Of a DNA stretch of 64,000 bases, positions 36,049 to 48,253 are shown one piece after another (position 1 is the first letter of the stretch; every line of letters starts with the position of its first letter). The notes beneath the pieces were generated by a model. The model was given only the letters and a program-made list of their open reading frames with translations, was not told the origin of the DNA and made no database searches. Location: the NCBI GenBank assembly GCA_024349245.1, contig JALDNG010000020.1, positions 4,507,001 through 4,571,000 on the forward strand, in the 5' to 3' direction. The translations under genes were made by a program, and so were the position numbers. Origin of the DNA: Neodontobutis hainanensis. Taxonomy: Eukaryota > Chordata > Actinopteri > Gobiiformes > Odontobutidae.

Positions 36049-36884
36049 TGTGCATTTTTAAAGCTTTGTCTTGTCCTTTTTTACAAAATATAAATTTGAA
36101 CAGGATATATTGTATTTGTTACACAACCCTTGTTTCCTGGAACTTACATTATCAGTAGTCCAGTTGTTATAACCCACAGAATTAAACTTGATGGTTTGTG
36201 GCTGTATCGGCTCAATTTAAGCAGAGCTCCCGGATAATGGAGCTTCTCAATAATAATGTTACTTTTCTTTCTTGTGAAATGTTGACCAATCAGTAACACC
36301 TCTTGCTGTGGTTTCTGTGAAACAATGATCCGATGGTTGGCAGCTTTTGCTCATTTCTAACAGGCAACGATTACCGAGTAAAGAGCAAGAATAGATAAAA
36401 AAAAAAAAAAAAAAACACATTGTAAAACCTTTTTATATTCTGTCCACATACAAAAGAAGTCTGTTATTATTACCTTTCGTTAGTGCTAAGAAACCTTGTA
36501 TATTTAAATGTCACTCGCTTGAGAACGTGCAGCAGCACTGTTTTTTGACACTGCTCTTGCTGCACACAGAGCAGGGTTAACCACAGACAGCTTCGTAACC
36601 CGGTAGAGTGACAAAGTGCAGAGATGAGACATGTGTCAAATGCCATCAAGTTCAAGAGACGGACAAAGACAAATGTTATCTTGCTTAGTTTTTAAATTGC
36701 CAATTTTTTTAAAAAATTTACATAAGGAAACGTCTTGCAGATTTAGCCCAAACGCTTCCTATTTTTGGCCTGGTTGTATTTGAACCTCTTAAGTAACGCC
36801 TGAGTTGTGGTAATTTAAGACATTGCGACATATGGAGAAACTGGCTAATGGTGCAGAGGACAAAAAGAGCTGAAGTGGCACAAC

Positions 36885-39800
36885 ATGTAAGTATTTGACT
36901 TTTCTGTAACATGCTTAGGCTGATGAAAGATGAGTTTAATTAGATTAACATTTTTATTTAACAATTAACATGTTTGCATTTTGTTTACTTGTATTACGTT
37001 GTTGCATGCTCTTGTCCAGGGCAGTTCACAGTCAGGTTAATGGGACAACAGCGATCCCATGGAGGACCAGCAGGAGGAAATTGTCGCTCCTGGATAAGCT
37101 AAAGTCCTGTCAGGACGCCTGGTTTCCCAAAGCACCATGGGATAAAGAGGAGGCCCACACTGTGATTTGTGGAACACCTGCAGGCGTAAGTGACAGTATC
37201 TCTTTCCTCAGACACACATCTATTTATTACACAACGGGATTTGTAAATATTTGTTTTGTGGTTTTTAAGCACCACAGATGAGCAAATACAATATATTACC
37301 TAAAGATAACGGGAGAATAACCCCTCTTTCATAGACAGTGTCCCAGCTCAAGAGATACCAGTCAGGTCAAATTTTCATTTATGTAGTCAGTGATCAAGAG
37401 TTTATAGCCAAACAACAAACCAATTATTAAAATGCATGCATTGTCCTGGTTGCATTTACTGTCAACGTGCGGCCAATGTAACAGTCTAACTATACAATTA
37501 TGGCCTTTCTTCTTTAAAGAGTTCGTAATCATAGCAACAAGGAACAATCAAACAATGAAAGCATTTTGGCCACAAGCAGCACTGACATGCACATCTCAGT
37601 GACATGAAAGTAGTTCCTTATTCCTGGTCATCTGAGATCAGCAAGAGATATTTCAGAGGTTAAATGCAGAAGTAGTATTTAAAACTGGATCGAGCAAGCA
37701 AACAGGACGGACAGACCTGCTTCAAAAGGGAGAACGTGAGTAGCAAAGCCAGATTGTGACTCTCAGGCTACTCTTTAGAGGAAAAGGCATTTAAATTGTC
37801 AGTCTGAAATGCAAACCTCTTTAAGAGAGCTGTGAGTTCTGAACAGATTTAGCCATGAGAGACACCCTGTCCAGGACATTTTAATGCAAGTGTTTTCTAA
37901 ATAAGATAAGATAAGAGATTAGATAAGACTTTATTGAGCCCACAGAGGGGACATTTACAGCAGCTCTTGGACAGGTAAAGTGCAGGAATAAGGGATAGAT
38001 GTCCTTATGACTGGTTTGCAGAGCTATTTTGCAGAGGAAGGTGAGTAATTTGTAGTATTTAAATGACTTATTTGCTTTTATACCATCTCTGCTGCTGTGC
38101 TACTTGTTGACTGTTAGTGAGCATGTCTCTGTTGCGGTGCCTCCTGAGAGCAAAAGCCACTTCCTCTGACTGTGTATATATATGTGTTCAGAACGCTCAG
38201 TTAGTACTGTAACTTTATGATTGAGCCGTTGTTTTCGCAACAAGGGAAGTTAATTATGTCTCAACCTAAAGCCAGAGCACATAAACCAAGAGCGGTCTGA
38301 GCAGCTTTATGGCTATTAACAGATGTGTTCATAAAAACTAGACTTGTCATCAGTCGTCTCTAAGTATGGAGTATTGTGTGTCGGTGTTTGTCACCACTAC
38401 TGTTTTAGGTTCGCCCACTTTAAGAGCTTAAATAAAAAGTCCTGTGAAATTGCCAGGAATAAGTGTGCTTTTAAATTTCCATTATTTCCAGTAAGGATGC
38501 CATTGATCAGAATTTGTATTTTATCCCATCAGGCCCATTATAACACATTAGAGCAACCCTTATAGTCTTTTTTTTAATTGTTATGTAAATTAAATGAGAA
38601 TAACCGGATTAAATAAAGATGATTTTTATGTGTCTTCGAACAGAGAACATAATAAATAGTTCTTATGTTTATGTGTGATACGTGATATTTGCATTATTAA
38701 TAATATGTGTCCCCTAATTTATAAAGTTGATTAAAAAAAATGAATAAATGTATAAACAATGACAGTCACATGTAAACTTTTATTAACTAGACAAAAACAG
38801 ATACCCAGAGCTGACATGAAAGTTTTGTCTCAATCCTTAAATTGATTTACTATGCTTCTTCATGCTGTGTAGTTCAGGCACTTAAGGGAAATGGTCTTCC
38901 CACTCAACAAGCCTCCGACACACAACTTACTGAAACCGCTCACACTGTGTCTCCCTCCAGAGTTTCCTGGTGCTGCGCGACTCTGTGACGTCTCAGCCCT
39001 GTTTGCTGTGTGTGTCCTCAGGAGGAGAACATGAAGCTTGTGTTGATTATGAGATTAAATACACAGGCAAAGGTACGAGCCAACTACAAAAAACGACAGT
39101 AGAAGTTCATATCAGATTGATTGAGTGGCTAAATCACTTCTGCCAAAAGCACTTTGTGCAACTACATTGTTTTTGAAGGTCTGAATAAATAATGCTTGGA
39201 TAAAAAAAACAGAATTAAAGCTGATACTAATCAGGGGCCACGGTGACAGAAAGTTCCAGTTAAAAAGCTTACTGTTGTTGCCTATGCACACTCATTAAAT
39301 GCAAAACGATATCTAAATTCAACAGAGAGCATGCAGCCTGGCCCCTTACCTTTAGGTTACATACATTTGCATAAAAAAACTATATCTGCTGTGTTTCCAG
39401 AAGCTACCATCAACTTCTTCATTCAGGTTTCATTCTGTACATAAGTTCTGGAAACACCCAACTAACGCTGCCCTTTTTTTTCTGTTGCTCAATATCAGTC
39501 TTTCAGTTGCCTGACTCCTGTCTGTCTTTCTCTGACTTGGCTCAGTTGGTGCTTTTTTACTCATTTACCAGGTAAGAAAATGTCACATTTATTAGCTTTT
39601 ATTTTCTATTTCCTGGTAATTTACCCCATACCTTTCTAGTAAAAACATAAATAATAAAGCTTTTATCTTTGCGTCAGAGATGTGTTACCAGTTTGTTTGT
39701 TCATTCCCCAATGGATTAAGGGTGTGAACGAGAACAAGGACTGTCTTTCTCAGCTTGAACCCAGTAAGTTTAATACATATTGTTATCTGCATTATTTCTA

Positions 39801-42800
39801 CAGCAAACAAAAACTATCACAATCAGTGACTATTTAATATTACCCCTCTTTTGCAGAAATGTGGCTCTCTAAACAAGAGCCTAATGAAATGACCCACAGG
39901 GAGCCAAACACTGTAATGTGCTCCATACAGGTACAAATACTGTGTGTGGACTGTGGGTAAACGGTCTTTTGCAAAAATACTATTTTCTTTTTGTTTGTAA
40001 ATTTAATTTGCGCCAATAGCTCAATGCTCAAAATGTTAACAAACATTAAACTTTGTGTTAGTTAATTTATCTTCTTTTTATAGTTGACTTCCACTAATGG
40101 GGCACTGTGTGTAATAAATCCCCTCTACGTCTACGAACATGGAGATGAATGGCTGACTTGTCAGACGTCTAAAGATCATTGCACCCCTTTACCATCCAGT
40201 TACACAAGACGAGAGAGACGCCTCAGCACCACCAGACCGTGGTCAGGAGCAGGGCTACAGACAAAACGAGCCATCTCACTCGATCAAGTATCATCCGCTG
40301 CCATTACAGACAGCACAGGTGAGGCTTGTAGGTAAAGCTTTTCAAATGTTACATAGTCCCGTTTAGTTAAACACTACTATTTTTTATAAAACCCAATAAC
40401 TTTGATACTATAGATGCTAACTAATGGTCACTAAAAATAGGCATATAAAAGTGTTACTGTAATGATAAGTCACTGGTTTTGTTTATACTACAATCCTTCT
40501 TGTTTTTGTTCAGGCCTAGTTCGAGCCAGGTCAGCTGATTTGTCACAGAGCCCCCTGGCGTCAGCAGCCGCAGTGCCCCCCTCTGGCGTGGTTCTCCGAC
40601 GACCCAGCAAAGATTTAGCCTTAAGCCTACCCCACACTGACAGTCTGCCCCATTCTTCTCCTGGACCACCTGAGCAACGCCACAGCTCCCCTGTGCCCCT
40701 GTCCCCTCACAGAGTTTCCTGGATCGAGGATGGTGTGTGGCTGCCGCCTCCCAGACCCTCTTCTCTCCTTTATCCTCCATCCCTGGAGCTGGACTCTCTG
40801 TCGATCAGCAGCATTGAAGAAGAGCAGGAAGCCCATACGCCGACCTCCTGTCCTCTCACCCCGTCAGCCCACCGTTTGGCTGACAAAGTCAAAAATCGCT
40901 TCTCAGCAGTGGGCCAGGTGCTTGGGGGACTGGTTTCTCAGAAGAAAAGACTGAACAATCGAGTGCAGGAGATGAGTGAGCGCAGAGGTGGGGCGTTTGC
41001 AGAGAGTGTAAAAGTATTTGTGGAGACTACACAGCAGAAAGAACATGACAAAGATGGGCTCACCGAGTTTTTACAGGAAGTCAGGTCATCACTAACTTCA
41101 CTGCGAGAGACACTGCTGGACTGCACCGAGATCCAGATCCTGTTGGACAGCATGACAGACTTAAATGACTCAGAAATGGGTAAGTTGGATGATAAATTGT
41201 AGCCTCTATAGTTTGGGTTTTTGGGTTAAGTTTTTTTCAATTGTATTTACTACAAAACGGGAAAAGAGAATAAGAAGAAAAGACACTTTGCACGAGTGAT
41301 AATGTTACACTAGTGAATGAATGTGTGAATGTTGCACTGGTGTATGAATGTGTGAGAGTGATGCACTGGTGTATGAAATAGTGGTAATGTTGTACTGGTG
41401 TATGAATGTGCTAGAGTTGTACTGGTGTTTAAATGAGGAAGAGTGTTGCACTGGTGTATGAATGTGTGAGAGTGTTGCACTGGTGTATGAATATGTGAGA
41501 GTGTTGCACTGGTGTATGAATGTGTGAGAGTGTTGCACTGGTGTATGAAATAGTGGTAATGTTGTACTGGTGTATGGATGTGCTAGAGTTGTACTGGTGT
41601 TTAAATGAGGAAGAGTGTTGCACTGGTGTATGAATGTGTAAGAATGTTGCACTGGTGTATGAATGTGTTAGAATGTTGCACTGGTGTATGAATGTGTGTG
41701 AATGTTGCACTGGTGTATGAATGTGTGTGAATGTTGCACTGGTGTATGAATGTGTGAATATTGCACTGGTGTATTAATGTGTTAGAATAATGCACTGGTG
41801 TATGAACGTGTTAGAATTTTGCACTGGTGTATAAATGAGTGAGAGTGTTGCACTGGTGTATGAATGTGTGAATATTGCACTGGTGTATGAATGTGTGAAT
41901 GTTGTACTAGTGTATGAATGTGTGAGAATGTTGCACTGGTGTATAAATGAGTGAGAACGTTGCACTGGTGTATAAATGAGTGAGAGTGTTGCACTGGTGT
42001 ATGAATGTGTAAAAGTTGCACTGTTGTATGAATGAGTGGGAATGTTGCACTGGTGTATGAATGAGTGAGAATGTTGCACTGGTGTATGAATGTGTGAGAA
42101 TGTTGCACTGGTGTATGAATGTGTGAGAATGTTGCACTGGTGTATAAATGAGTGAGAACGTTGCACTGGTGTATAAATGAGTGAGAGTGTTGCACTGGTG
42201 TATGAATGTGTGAATGTTGCTCTGGTGTATGAATGTGTAAAGGTTGCACTGTTGTATGAATGAGTGGGAATGTTGCACTGGTGTATGAATGTGTGAATGT
42301 TACACTGGTGTATGAATGTGTGAGAATGTTGCACTGGTGTATGAATAAGTGAGAACGTTGCACTGGTGTATAAATGAGTGAGAGTGTTGCACTGGTGTAT
42401 GAATGTGTGAGAATGTTGCACTGGTGTATAAATGAGTGAGAGTGTTGCACTGGTGTATGAATGTGTGAATGTTGCACTAGTGTATGAATGTGTGAGAATG
42501 TTGCACTGGTGTATAAATGAGTGAGAGTGTTGCACTGGTGTATGAATGTGTGAGTGTTCCACTGGTGTATGAACGTGTGAGAATGTTGCACTGGTGTATG
42601 AATGTGTGAATGTTGCACTGGTGTATTAATTAGTAAGAATGTTGCACTGGTGTGTGAATGTGTGAGAGTGTTTTACTGGTGTATGAATTAGTGAGAGTGT
42701 TGCACTGGTGTATTAATGAGTGAGAATGTTGCACTGGTGTATGAATGAGTGGGAATGTTGCACTGGTGTATTAATGAGTGAGAATGTTGCACTGGTGTAT

Positions 42801-45800
42801 GAATGAGTGGGAATGTTGCACTGGTGTATTAATGAGTGAAGGTTGCACTGGTGTATGAATGAGTTAGAATGTTGCACTGGTGTATTAATGAGTGAAGGTT
42901 GCACTGGTGTATGAATGTGTGAATGTTGCACTGGTGTATGAATGTGTGAAGGTTGCACTGTTGTATGAATGAGTGAGAATGTTGTACTGGTGTATGAATG
43001 AGTGAGAATGTTGCACTGGTGTATGAATTAGTGAGAGTGTTGCACTGGTGTATGAATGTGTGAAGGTTGCACTGTTGTATGAATGAGTGAGAATGTTGCA
43101 CTGGTGTATGAATGTGTAAAGGTTGCACTGTTGTATGAATGAGTGAGAATGTTGCACTGGTGTATGAATGAGTGAGAATGTTGCACTGGTGTATGAATGT
43201 GTGAATGTTGCACTGGTGTATGAACGTGTTAGAATGTTGCACTGGTGTATGAATGTGTGAGTGTTGCACTGATGTATAAATGAATAAGAATGTTGCACTG
43301 GTGTATGAATGTGTGAGAATGTTGCACTGATGTATAAATGAGTAAGAATGTTGCACTGGTGTGTGAATGTGTGAGAATGTTGCACTGGTGTATGAACGTA
43401 CTAGAATGTTGCACTGGTGTATGAATGTGTGAGTGTTGCACTGATGTATAAATGATTAAGAATGTTGCACTGGTGTATGAATGTGTGAGAATGTTGTACT
43501 GGTGTATGAATGTGTGAGAATGTTGCACTGGTGTATGAATGTGTGAATGTTGCACTGGTGTATAAATGAGTGAGAATGTTGCACTGATGTATAAATGAGT
43601 AAGAATGTTGCACTGGTGTATTAATGAGTTAGAATGTTGCACTGGTGTATAAATGATTAAGAATGTTGCACTGGTGTATGAATGTGTGAGAATGTTGCAC
43701 TGGTGTATGAATGAGTGGGATTGTTGCACTTGTGTATGAATGTGTGAAGGTTGCACTGGTGTATGAATGTGTGAATGTTGCACTGGTGTATGAATGAGTG
43801 AGAGTGTTGCACTGGTGTATGAATGAGTGAGAATGTTGCACTGGTGTGTGAATGTGTGAGAGTGTTGCACTGGTGTATGAATGAGTGGGAATGTTTCACT
43901 GGTGTATGAATGTGTGAAGGTTGCACTGGTGTATGAATGTGTGAATGTTGCACTGGTGTATGAATTAGTGAGAGTGTTGAAATGGTGTATGAATTAGTGA
44001 GAGTGTTGCACTGGTGTATGAATGAGTGAGAATGTAGCACTGGTGTATGAATGAGTGAGAGTGTTGCACTGGTGTATGAATGAGTGAGAATGTTGCACTG
44101 GTGTGTAAATGTGTGAGAGTGTTGCACTGGTGTATGAATGAGTGAGATTGTTGCACTTGTGTATGAATGTGTGAGAGTGTTTTAATGATGTATTAATGAG
44201 TGAGAATGTTGCACTGGTGTATGAAAGAGTGAAAGTGTTGCACTGTTGTATGAAAGAGTGAGAGTGTTGAATTGTTGTGTAAAATAGTGAGAGTGTTGCA
44301 CTGTTGTATGAAAGAGTGAGAGTGTTGAATTGTTGTATAAAAGAGTGAGAGTGTTGCACTGTTGTATGAAAGAGTGAGAGTGTTGAATTGTTGTATAAAA
44401 TAGTGAGAGTGTTGCACTGTTGTATGAAAGAGTGAGAGTGTTGAATTGTTGTATAGAATAGTGAGAGTGTTGCACTGTTGTGTGAAAGAATGAGAGTGTT
44501 GCACTGTTGTATGAAAGAGTGAGAGTGTTGCAATGGTGTATGAAAGAATGAGAGTGTTGCACTGTTGTATAAAATAGTGAGAGTGTTGCACTGTTGTATG
44601 AAAGAGTGAGAGTGTTGCACTGGTGTATGAAAGAATGAGTGTTGCACTGTTGTATAAAATAGTGAGAGTGTTGCACTGTTGTATGAAAGAGTGAGAGTGT
44701 TGCACTGGTGTATGAAAGAATGAGAGTGTTGCACTGGTGTATGAAAGAGTGAGAGTGTTGCACTGGTGTATGAATGAGTGAGAATGTTGCACTGGTGTGT
44801 GAATGTGTGAGAGTGTTGCACTGGTGTATGAATGAGTGGGATTGTTGCACTTGTGTATGAATGTGTATGAGTGTTTTAATGATGTATTAATGAGTGAGAA
44901 TGTTGCACTGGTGTATGAAAGAGTGAAAGTGTTGCACTGTTGTATGAAAGAGTGAGAGTGTTGAATTGTTGTGTAAAATAGTGAGAGTGTTGCACTGTTG
45001 TATGAAAGAGTGAGAGTGTTGAATTGTTGTATAAAAGAGTGAGAGTGTTGCACTGTTGTATGAAAGAGTGAGAGTGTTGAATTGTTGTATAAAATAGTGA
45101 GAGTGTTGCACTGTTGTATGAAAGAGTGAGAGTGTTGAATTGTTGTATAAAATAGTGAGAGTGTTGCACTGTTGTATGAAAGAATGAGAGTGTTGCACTG
45201 TTGTATGAAAGAGTGAGAGTGTTGCAATGGTGTATGAAAGAATGAGAGTGTTGCACTGTTGTATGAAATAGTGACAGTGTTGCACGGTTGTATGAAAGAA
45301 TGAGAGTGTTGCACTGGTGTATGAAAGAACGAGTGTTGCACTGTTGTATAAAATAGTGAGAGTGTTGCACTGTTGTATGAAAGAGTGAGAGTGTTGCACT
45401 GTTGTATGAAAGAGTGAGAGTGTTGCACTGGTGTATGAAAGAATGAGAGTGTTGCACTGGTGTATGAATGTGTGAGAGTGTTACATTGGTGTATGAAATA
45501 TTGGTAATGTTGCACTGGTGTATGAATGTGTGCAATTGTTGCACTGGTGAATAAATGAGGAAGAGTGGTGCACTGGTGTATGAAAGAGTAAGAGTGTTGC
45601 ACTGGTGTATAAATGAGTAAGAATGTTGCACTGATGTATGAATGAGTGGGAATGTTGCACTGGTGTATGAAAGAGTGAGAGTGTTGAATTGTTGTATAAA
45701 ATAGTGAGAGTGTTACACTGTTGTATGAAAGAGTGAGAGTGTTGCACTGGTGCATGAAATATTGGTAATGTTGCACTGGTGTATGAATGTGTGTAAATGT

Positions 45801-47966
45801 TGCACTGGTGTATAAATGTGTGTAAATGTTGCACTGGTGTATATATTAAGTGAGAGTGTTGCACTGGTGTAAGAAAGAGTGAGAGTGTTGCACTGGTGTA
45901 TGAATGTGTGAGAGTGTTGCACTGGTGTATGAAATATTGGTAATGTTGCACTGGTGTATGAATGTGTGTAATTGTTGCACTGGTGAATAAATGAGGAAGA
46001 GTGGTGCACTGGTGTATGAAAGAGTAAGAGTGTTGCACTGGTGTATAAATGAGTGGGAATGTTGCACTGGTGTATAAATGAGTGGGAATGTTGCACTGGT
46101 GTATAAAATAGTGAGAGTGTTGCACTGTTGTATGAAAGAGTGAGAGTGTTGAATTGTTGTATAAAATAGTGAGAGTGTTGCACTGTTGTATGAAAGAGTG
46201 AGAGTGTTGAATTGTTGTATAAAATAGTGAGAGTGTTGCACTGGTGTATGAATGTGTGTAAATGTGGCACTGGTGTATAAATGTGTGTAAATGTTGCACT
46301 GGTGTATAAATAAGTGAGAGTGTTGCACTGGTGTAAGAAAGAGTGAGAGTGTTGCACTGGTGTATGAATGATTGAGAATGTTGCACTGGTGTTGCACTGG
46401 TGTTGCACTGGTGTATGAATGATTGAGAGTGTTGCACTGGTGTAGGAATGTATGAAAATGTGGGACAAATATAATTTTCATATTATCCAAAAAATTAAAT
46501 CAACTAAATCAACTAAATTAAATTAAATAATGACTTCACAAACTTCCTCAAAAATCTTCTCAGCTAGCAATTCTCTCCACTCAGTTTGTAAATTTTTGGC
46601 AGTTGTGGAAACAGGAAGTGATTTCTCTTTGTACTGTATTGAGTTCTTTTGAGCTTGAGTTTATTTTCTAAGAAGGCAATGCAAAAGTGTTCATTTTAAT
46701 TCCAATATACACTATTGAAAGCATAGTTTTTAATAATTAATAATAATTTTAATAATTAATTAAATTTTATATTACAAACACTTTTAATTCTACATTTCTT
46801 CCCTCTAGACTCCCTTGTTGAGCAATCCCTCCATAAGGTGGCTCTTAAACCAGTCTCCTCCCACCTATACTCCTGTATCCAATCCTCTCGCTCCGGTGAT
46901 GGCACACTCGACCGCCTCCAGAGCAACTTGCATCGACTCAAACCCAATGGTGTGGACCAGCTTGGAGGTTCGGCAGGGGTTGGTGTCCCTGACTCTGTCA
47001 CATTGGAGCGCATCCAACAAAAATGGGCCATCATGCATAAGGCCTACTCGCCGAATAGAAAAGTAGAGATTCTGCTCAAAGTCTGCAAGACCATCTACCA
47101 CAGCATGAGTGCCAATGCTGGCTTAGGTAGGCAGGATCTGAGATGGTTTCGTGTGATCTGTACTGTTAATCCGGACTCTTTGCATTGATCAGATATGTCT
47201 TCCACCTTCCTGTAGGTGTAGTGTTTGGAGCAGATGATTTCCTGCCGTGTCTGACGTGGGTGCTGCTCCGTAGTGATTTCATTACGTTACAGGTTGACAC
47301 AGATTATATGATGGAACTGCTGGATCCCACACAGCTTCAAGGAGAAGGTATTACATAAGAGAGAGATTGTTGATTAAACATTACATGACACAAATGATGC
47401 CCATTTTCATACTTTTTATGTTTAGTATTTTGAATATTTTGCTTTCTGTATTGTAGCATGAGCAAATAATTATTTCTATAAACTTTTGACATAATTCCTA
47501 AATCTATTTTTTGCCATTTAATCTCACAACTCTTATCCCTCAATATAGACAATATAGAAGAATCACTTTTGCTATTTTTCTATTTCTTGTATCAACAGGT
47601 GGCTACTACCTTACTACTCTATATGCCTCTCTCTACTACATCAGCAGCTTCAGGCCACGACTGGCCGCCCGTCAGCTCAGTGTAGAAGCACAACACTCTC
47701 TGAACCAATGGCATCGCCGCCGAACAATGTATTGTGACAAGCCTCGTCGCAGCGTGCACCGACAAACCATTAAGAGACAAAGTTATCACGAGAGGCAAGC
47801 GAGGAACTCGGGAGATGTTGAGCAAGAGACTGATGCTGCATCAAATAATTGCGCTGATGGAAAAGAGTCAGAGCAGGCAGCAAGCAGCACAGAGGCGCTT
47901 AAGGAAGAGGGCAACGACACAGAAACAGAAGAAGACGTCGAGGAAAAGACAGAACAGCAGATGTAG
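36885..47966 (+). CDS. rinl: Ras and Rab interactor-like protein (SH2 and VPS9 domains)
   Basis: RIN-family proteins are guanine nucleotide exchange factors for Rab5-group GTPases in endocytosis. Coding exons: 36885-36886 (AT only), 37020-37185, 38961-39072, 39499-39571, 39678-39763, 39857-39930, 40084-40318, 40514-41179, 46809-47126, 47216-47347 and 47599-47966 (TAG). They total 743 codons with every junction in phase. The start ATG is split: AT before donor gtaagt, G after the acceptor. The SH2-like domain covers LLDKLKSCQDAW, SFLVLRDS and LAQLVLFYSFTRDVLPVCL. A Ser/Pro-rich middle follows (exon 8), then the helical RIN-homology segment and VPS9 (VEQSLHKVALKP, AYSPNRKVEILLKVCKTIY, FGADDFLPCLTWVLL, GEGGYYLTTLYASL) with the conserved Asp, Pro, Tyr and Thr. 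The tail is short and Glu-rich with no Ras-association domain, which favours RINL over RIN1-3, as does its position next to sirt2. Confidence 0.92.
37901..38000. mobile_element. LINE or SINE 3'-end-like fragment in rinl intron 2
   Basis: A gataa tandem precedes gactttattgagcccacaga and ggggacatttacagcagctc. These resemble the terminal segment of a common fish retroposon in minus orientation. Family not assigned. Confidence 0.45.
41310..46455. repeat. 5.1-kb minisatellite, about 29-bp unit, in rinl intron 8
   Basis: About 175 diverged copies of a unit of the form gttgcactggtgtatgaatg + tgtgagaat, with 27-bp and other length variants (gaatgtgtgaat, gaaatagtggtaat, gaaagagtgagagt). Regional subtypes exist; from about 44.2 to 45.4 kb the unit is mostly ttgcactgttgtatgaaaga alternating with ttgaattgttgtataaaata. 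Higher-order duplications of about 694 bp and 436 bp are visible. Because the unit has no stop on the minus strand and 29 is not a multiple of 3, all three minus frames stay open over hundreds of codons. I regard these as artefacts. The array makes up most of the 5.6-kb intron between exons 8 and 9. Confidence 0.97.
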
Positions 47967-48247
47967 ACTAGGTAGTACTGTATTGAGTCAGGTTACTTTG
48001 TACTATTTTGGGCAACTTAATATAATGAGGATCAAACGTATAATCTAGGACCACCATACAAAGACAAAATTCATCTGTTTATCTGTATTAGAAGCTAAAC
48101 TCAATATAGCAAAAGACTAAAAACCCACACAAGTCAACACCCCCTTACAGACACAAGTTTAGTTTTCTGCCCTATGTAGAGCAGTATTTAAATGTGTTAA
48201 GAATAAGATGTAAAGATTGAATGTTATAATGTATTGTCTAATTTATG

Positions 48248-48253
48248 ATTAAA
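48248..48253 (+). terminator. Candidate polyadenylation signal of rinl
   Basis: ATTAAA about 280 bp after the rinl stop, in an otherwise non-coding AT-rich stretch. Confidence 0.45.

Noticed and set aside
40627..40836. Minus-strand frames opposite rinl exon 8 (also 40454-40780)
   Set aside because: They are shadows of a GC-rich Ser/Pro-coding exon; the plus frame has the phase and the family similarity.
41310..46455. CRISPR-like array or giant repeat protein
   Set aside because: The units are directly tandem with no unique spacers, and the long minus-strand frames follow from a stop-free unit; the host is a vertebrate and the array sits in an intron.
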